The notes below the pieces were generated by a model. That model was not told where the DNA came from. It worked only from the letters and a program-made list of their open reading frames with translations, and searched no databases. Of a stretch of 64,000 bases of DNA, positions 62,878 to 64,000 are shown one piece after another. Numbering within the stretch: the first letter of the stretch is position 1; each line of letters starts with the position of its first letter. The position numbers and the translations under genes were made by a program. This DNA comes from Staphylococcus arlettae (GTDB lineage Bacteria > Bacillota > Bacilli > Staphylococcales > Staphylococcaceae), in assembly GCF_002902345.1 (NCBI RefSeq), contig NZ_PPQB01000022.1, forward strand, positions 3,946-67,945, in the 5' to 3' direction.

Positions 62878-64000
62878 TGACATTGACTTATGTAATAGGT
62901 ATGGACATTGGCACTAGCGCCTTAAAATCTATTGTCGTTAATAAACAAGGGGACGTTGTGACTTCACACAGCGTCTCTTATGATACACAACATCCACAAT
63001 CTGGTTACAGCGAAATAGACCCTGACATCTGGTATAATGCTGCGCTTGATAGCTTGAAATATATTCTAACACAATACGAACCAACGGAAATTACAGGTCT
63101 CAGTTTTTCCGGTCAAATGCATGGTTTAGTAATTATTGATGCGAATGGAGCAGTCATTAGACCAGCCATATTGTGGAATGATACACGTACATCGACTGAA
63201 GTGGAAAATATAAAAAATACTGTGGGTCTAGACACCCTGCTTAACCAAACACAAAATACTGTACTCGAAGGCTTCACCTTACCGAAATTATTATGGGTCA
63301 AGAACAATGAACCACATAATTACAGTAAAATTAGTAAATTCATGTTACCGAAAGATTACGTAGTATATAAATTAACAGGTAATATATTTACCGAACCGTC
63401 TGACGCCGCAGGTACAATTATGTTCAACGTCAAAACTGAAACATGGGCAACATCATTGTTACAACAACTCAATATTGATGTTAATATCTGCCCATCAATT
63501 ATAGAATCACATGGATATAGTGGATCATTAACATCTGAAATCACCCATCAACTTAACATCACCTCGAATATTAAGGTTTATCAAGGTGGTGCAGATAACG
63601 CTTGTGGTGCTTTAGGGTCTGGTATTACAGATAACAGCAAACAATTAGTCAGCATAGGAACTTCTGGAGTAGCGTTATCTATCGAAAACAATTCAAAGTT
63701 CGAAAATGATGGGAACATCCATTATTTCAATCACTGTGTGCCTAATCAAAAATACATTATGGGTGTCACTTTATCTGCAGGCTATAGCCTAGAATGGTTA
63801 CGTCAATTATTAGCTCCGAAAGATGATTTCACAACATTTTTAACTAATATTAATGATTCAGTTGTCGGAGGGCATGGCTTGGTGTACACCCCTTATTTAT
63901 TAGGTGAACGGACACCACATAATGATGCTACAGTACGTGGCAGCTTTATAGGATTAGATGCTAATACAACATCTTTAGATATGAAACGCGCTGTCTTAGA
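62877..64000 (+). CDS. xylB: Xylulokinase (truncated by the window end)
   Basis: The ATG (62877) overlaps the xylA stop by one base with AAGGACTG before it. About 374 codons are visible and the frame stays open to the edge. FGGY kinase features: MDIGTSALKSIVVN (phosphate-1 motif), GLSFSGQMHGLVI, WNDTR, GTIMFNVKTETW and YQGGADNACGALGSGI with the catalytic Asp, then GTSGVALS and YLLGERTPHND. Phosphorylates xylulose to xylulose-5-phosphate for the pentose phosphate pathway. Confidence 0.95.
   Translation, partial: MTLTYVIGMDIGTSALKSIVVNKQGDVVTSHSVSYDTQHPQSGYSEIDPDIWYNAALDSLKYILTQYEPTEITGLSFSGQMHGLVIIDANGAVIRPAILWNDTRTSTEVENIKNTVGLDTLLNQTQNTVLEGFTLPKLLWVKNNEPHNYSKISKFMLPKDYVVYKLTGNIFTEPSDAAGTIMFNVKTETWATSLLQQLNIDVNICPSIIESHGYSGSLTSEITHQLNITSNIKVYQGGADNACGALGSGITDNSKQLVSIGTSGVALSIENNSKFENDGNIHYFNHCVPNQKYIMGVTLSAGYSLEWLRQLLAPKDDFTTFLTNINDSVVGGHGLVYTPYLLGERTPHNDATVRGSFIGLDANTTSLDMKRAVL

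Overview
The window is an AT-rich chromosome segment of a coagulase-negative Staphylococcus. Gene order (gltC/gltB-gltD-treP-treC-treR next to the SRP RNA; xpt-pbuX-guaB-guaA; tcyP, nfrA and ahpC-ahpF) matches the backbone I know from staphylococci. A complete xylR-xylA-xylB start, a padC/padR pair and a secreted poly-gamma-glutamate hydrolase point to the S. xylosus / S. saprophyticus group. Species level is inference.

Layout. 1-4.8 kb: SRP RNA, trehalose regulator, phosphotrehalase and PTS transporter, with a promoter overlapped by a palindromic operator and a cre-like site, then tRNA-Ser. 4.8-15.3 kb: glutamate synthase (gltB, gltD) divergent from its LysR regulator, two YibE/F membrane proteins and an ammonium transporter. 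15.3-23.3 kb: acetyltransferases, a Nudix hydrolase, the Sle1-type LysM-CHAP cell-wall hydrolase, an arylamine N-acetyltransferase, a LeuT-type symporter and BrnQ. 23.3-33.1 kb: esterase, a frameshifted membrane gene with a pentanucleotide repeat at the shift, secreted PGA hydrolase, MFS exporter, a Zur-boxed CobW-type GTPase, YxeA, a deaminase, a cupin, YitT and three small membrane ORFs. 33.2-35.1 kb: a small block (two short membrane proteins, a Cys-less rhodanese, a MarR repressor with a perfect palindromic operator) lying between two degenerate direct repeats next to the guaA 3' end. 35.1-40.5 kb: xpt-pbuX-guaB-guaA behind a guanine riboswitch. 40.5-50.3 kb: a sigma-B-type stress gene, a GNAT-like protein, a coiled-coil protein, the cystine transporter TcyP, an nfrA broken by an in-frame stop, a hydratase and ahpC-ahpF behind a PerR-like box. 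50.3-57.5 kb: small membrane proteins, a lipoprotein, a LysE exporter, a candidate sRNA, two SMR exporters behind a guanidine-I riboswitch, a 74-residue orphan behind a perfect Per box, and Ohr. 57-64 kb: padC/padR with tandem PadR boxes, an acyl-CoA synthetase, and the xyl operon, whose xylB runs off the end.

Common themes are nitrogen and sugar supply (glt, amt, tre, xyl), purine salvage feeding GMP synthesis, peroxide and metal homeostasis (PerR-like and Zur-like boxes, ahpCF, ohr) and export. Two dispersed repeat families recur in the intergenic gaps: a triple-hairpin element (R1) and a GC-rich element with inverted ends (R2, six copies). I see no transposase, integrase, phage module or CRISPR array. 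The less ordinary items are the MarR/rhodanese block at guaA, the Per-boxed orphan, the slippage-prone membrane gene, the broken nfrA, and the long guanine-riboswitch leader.
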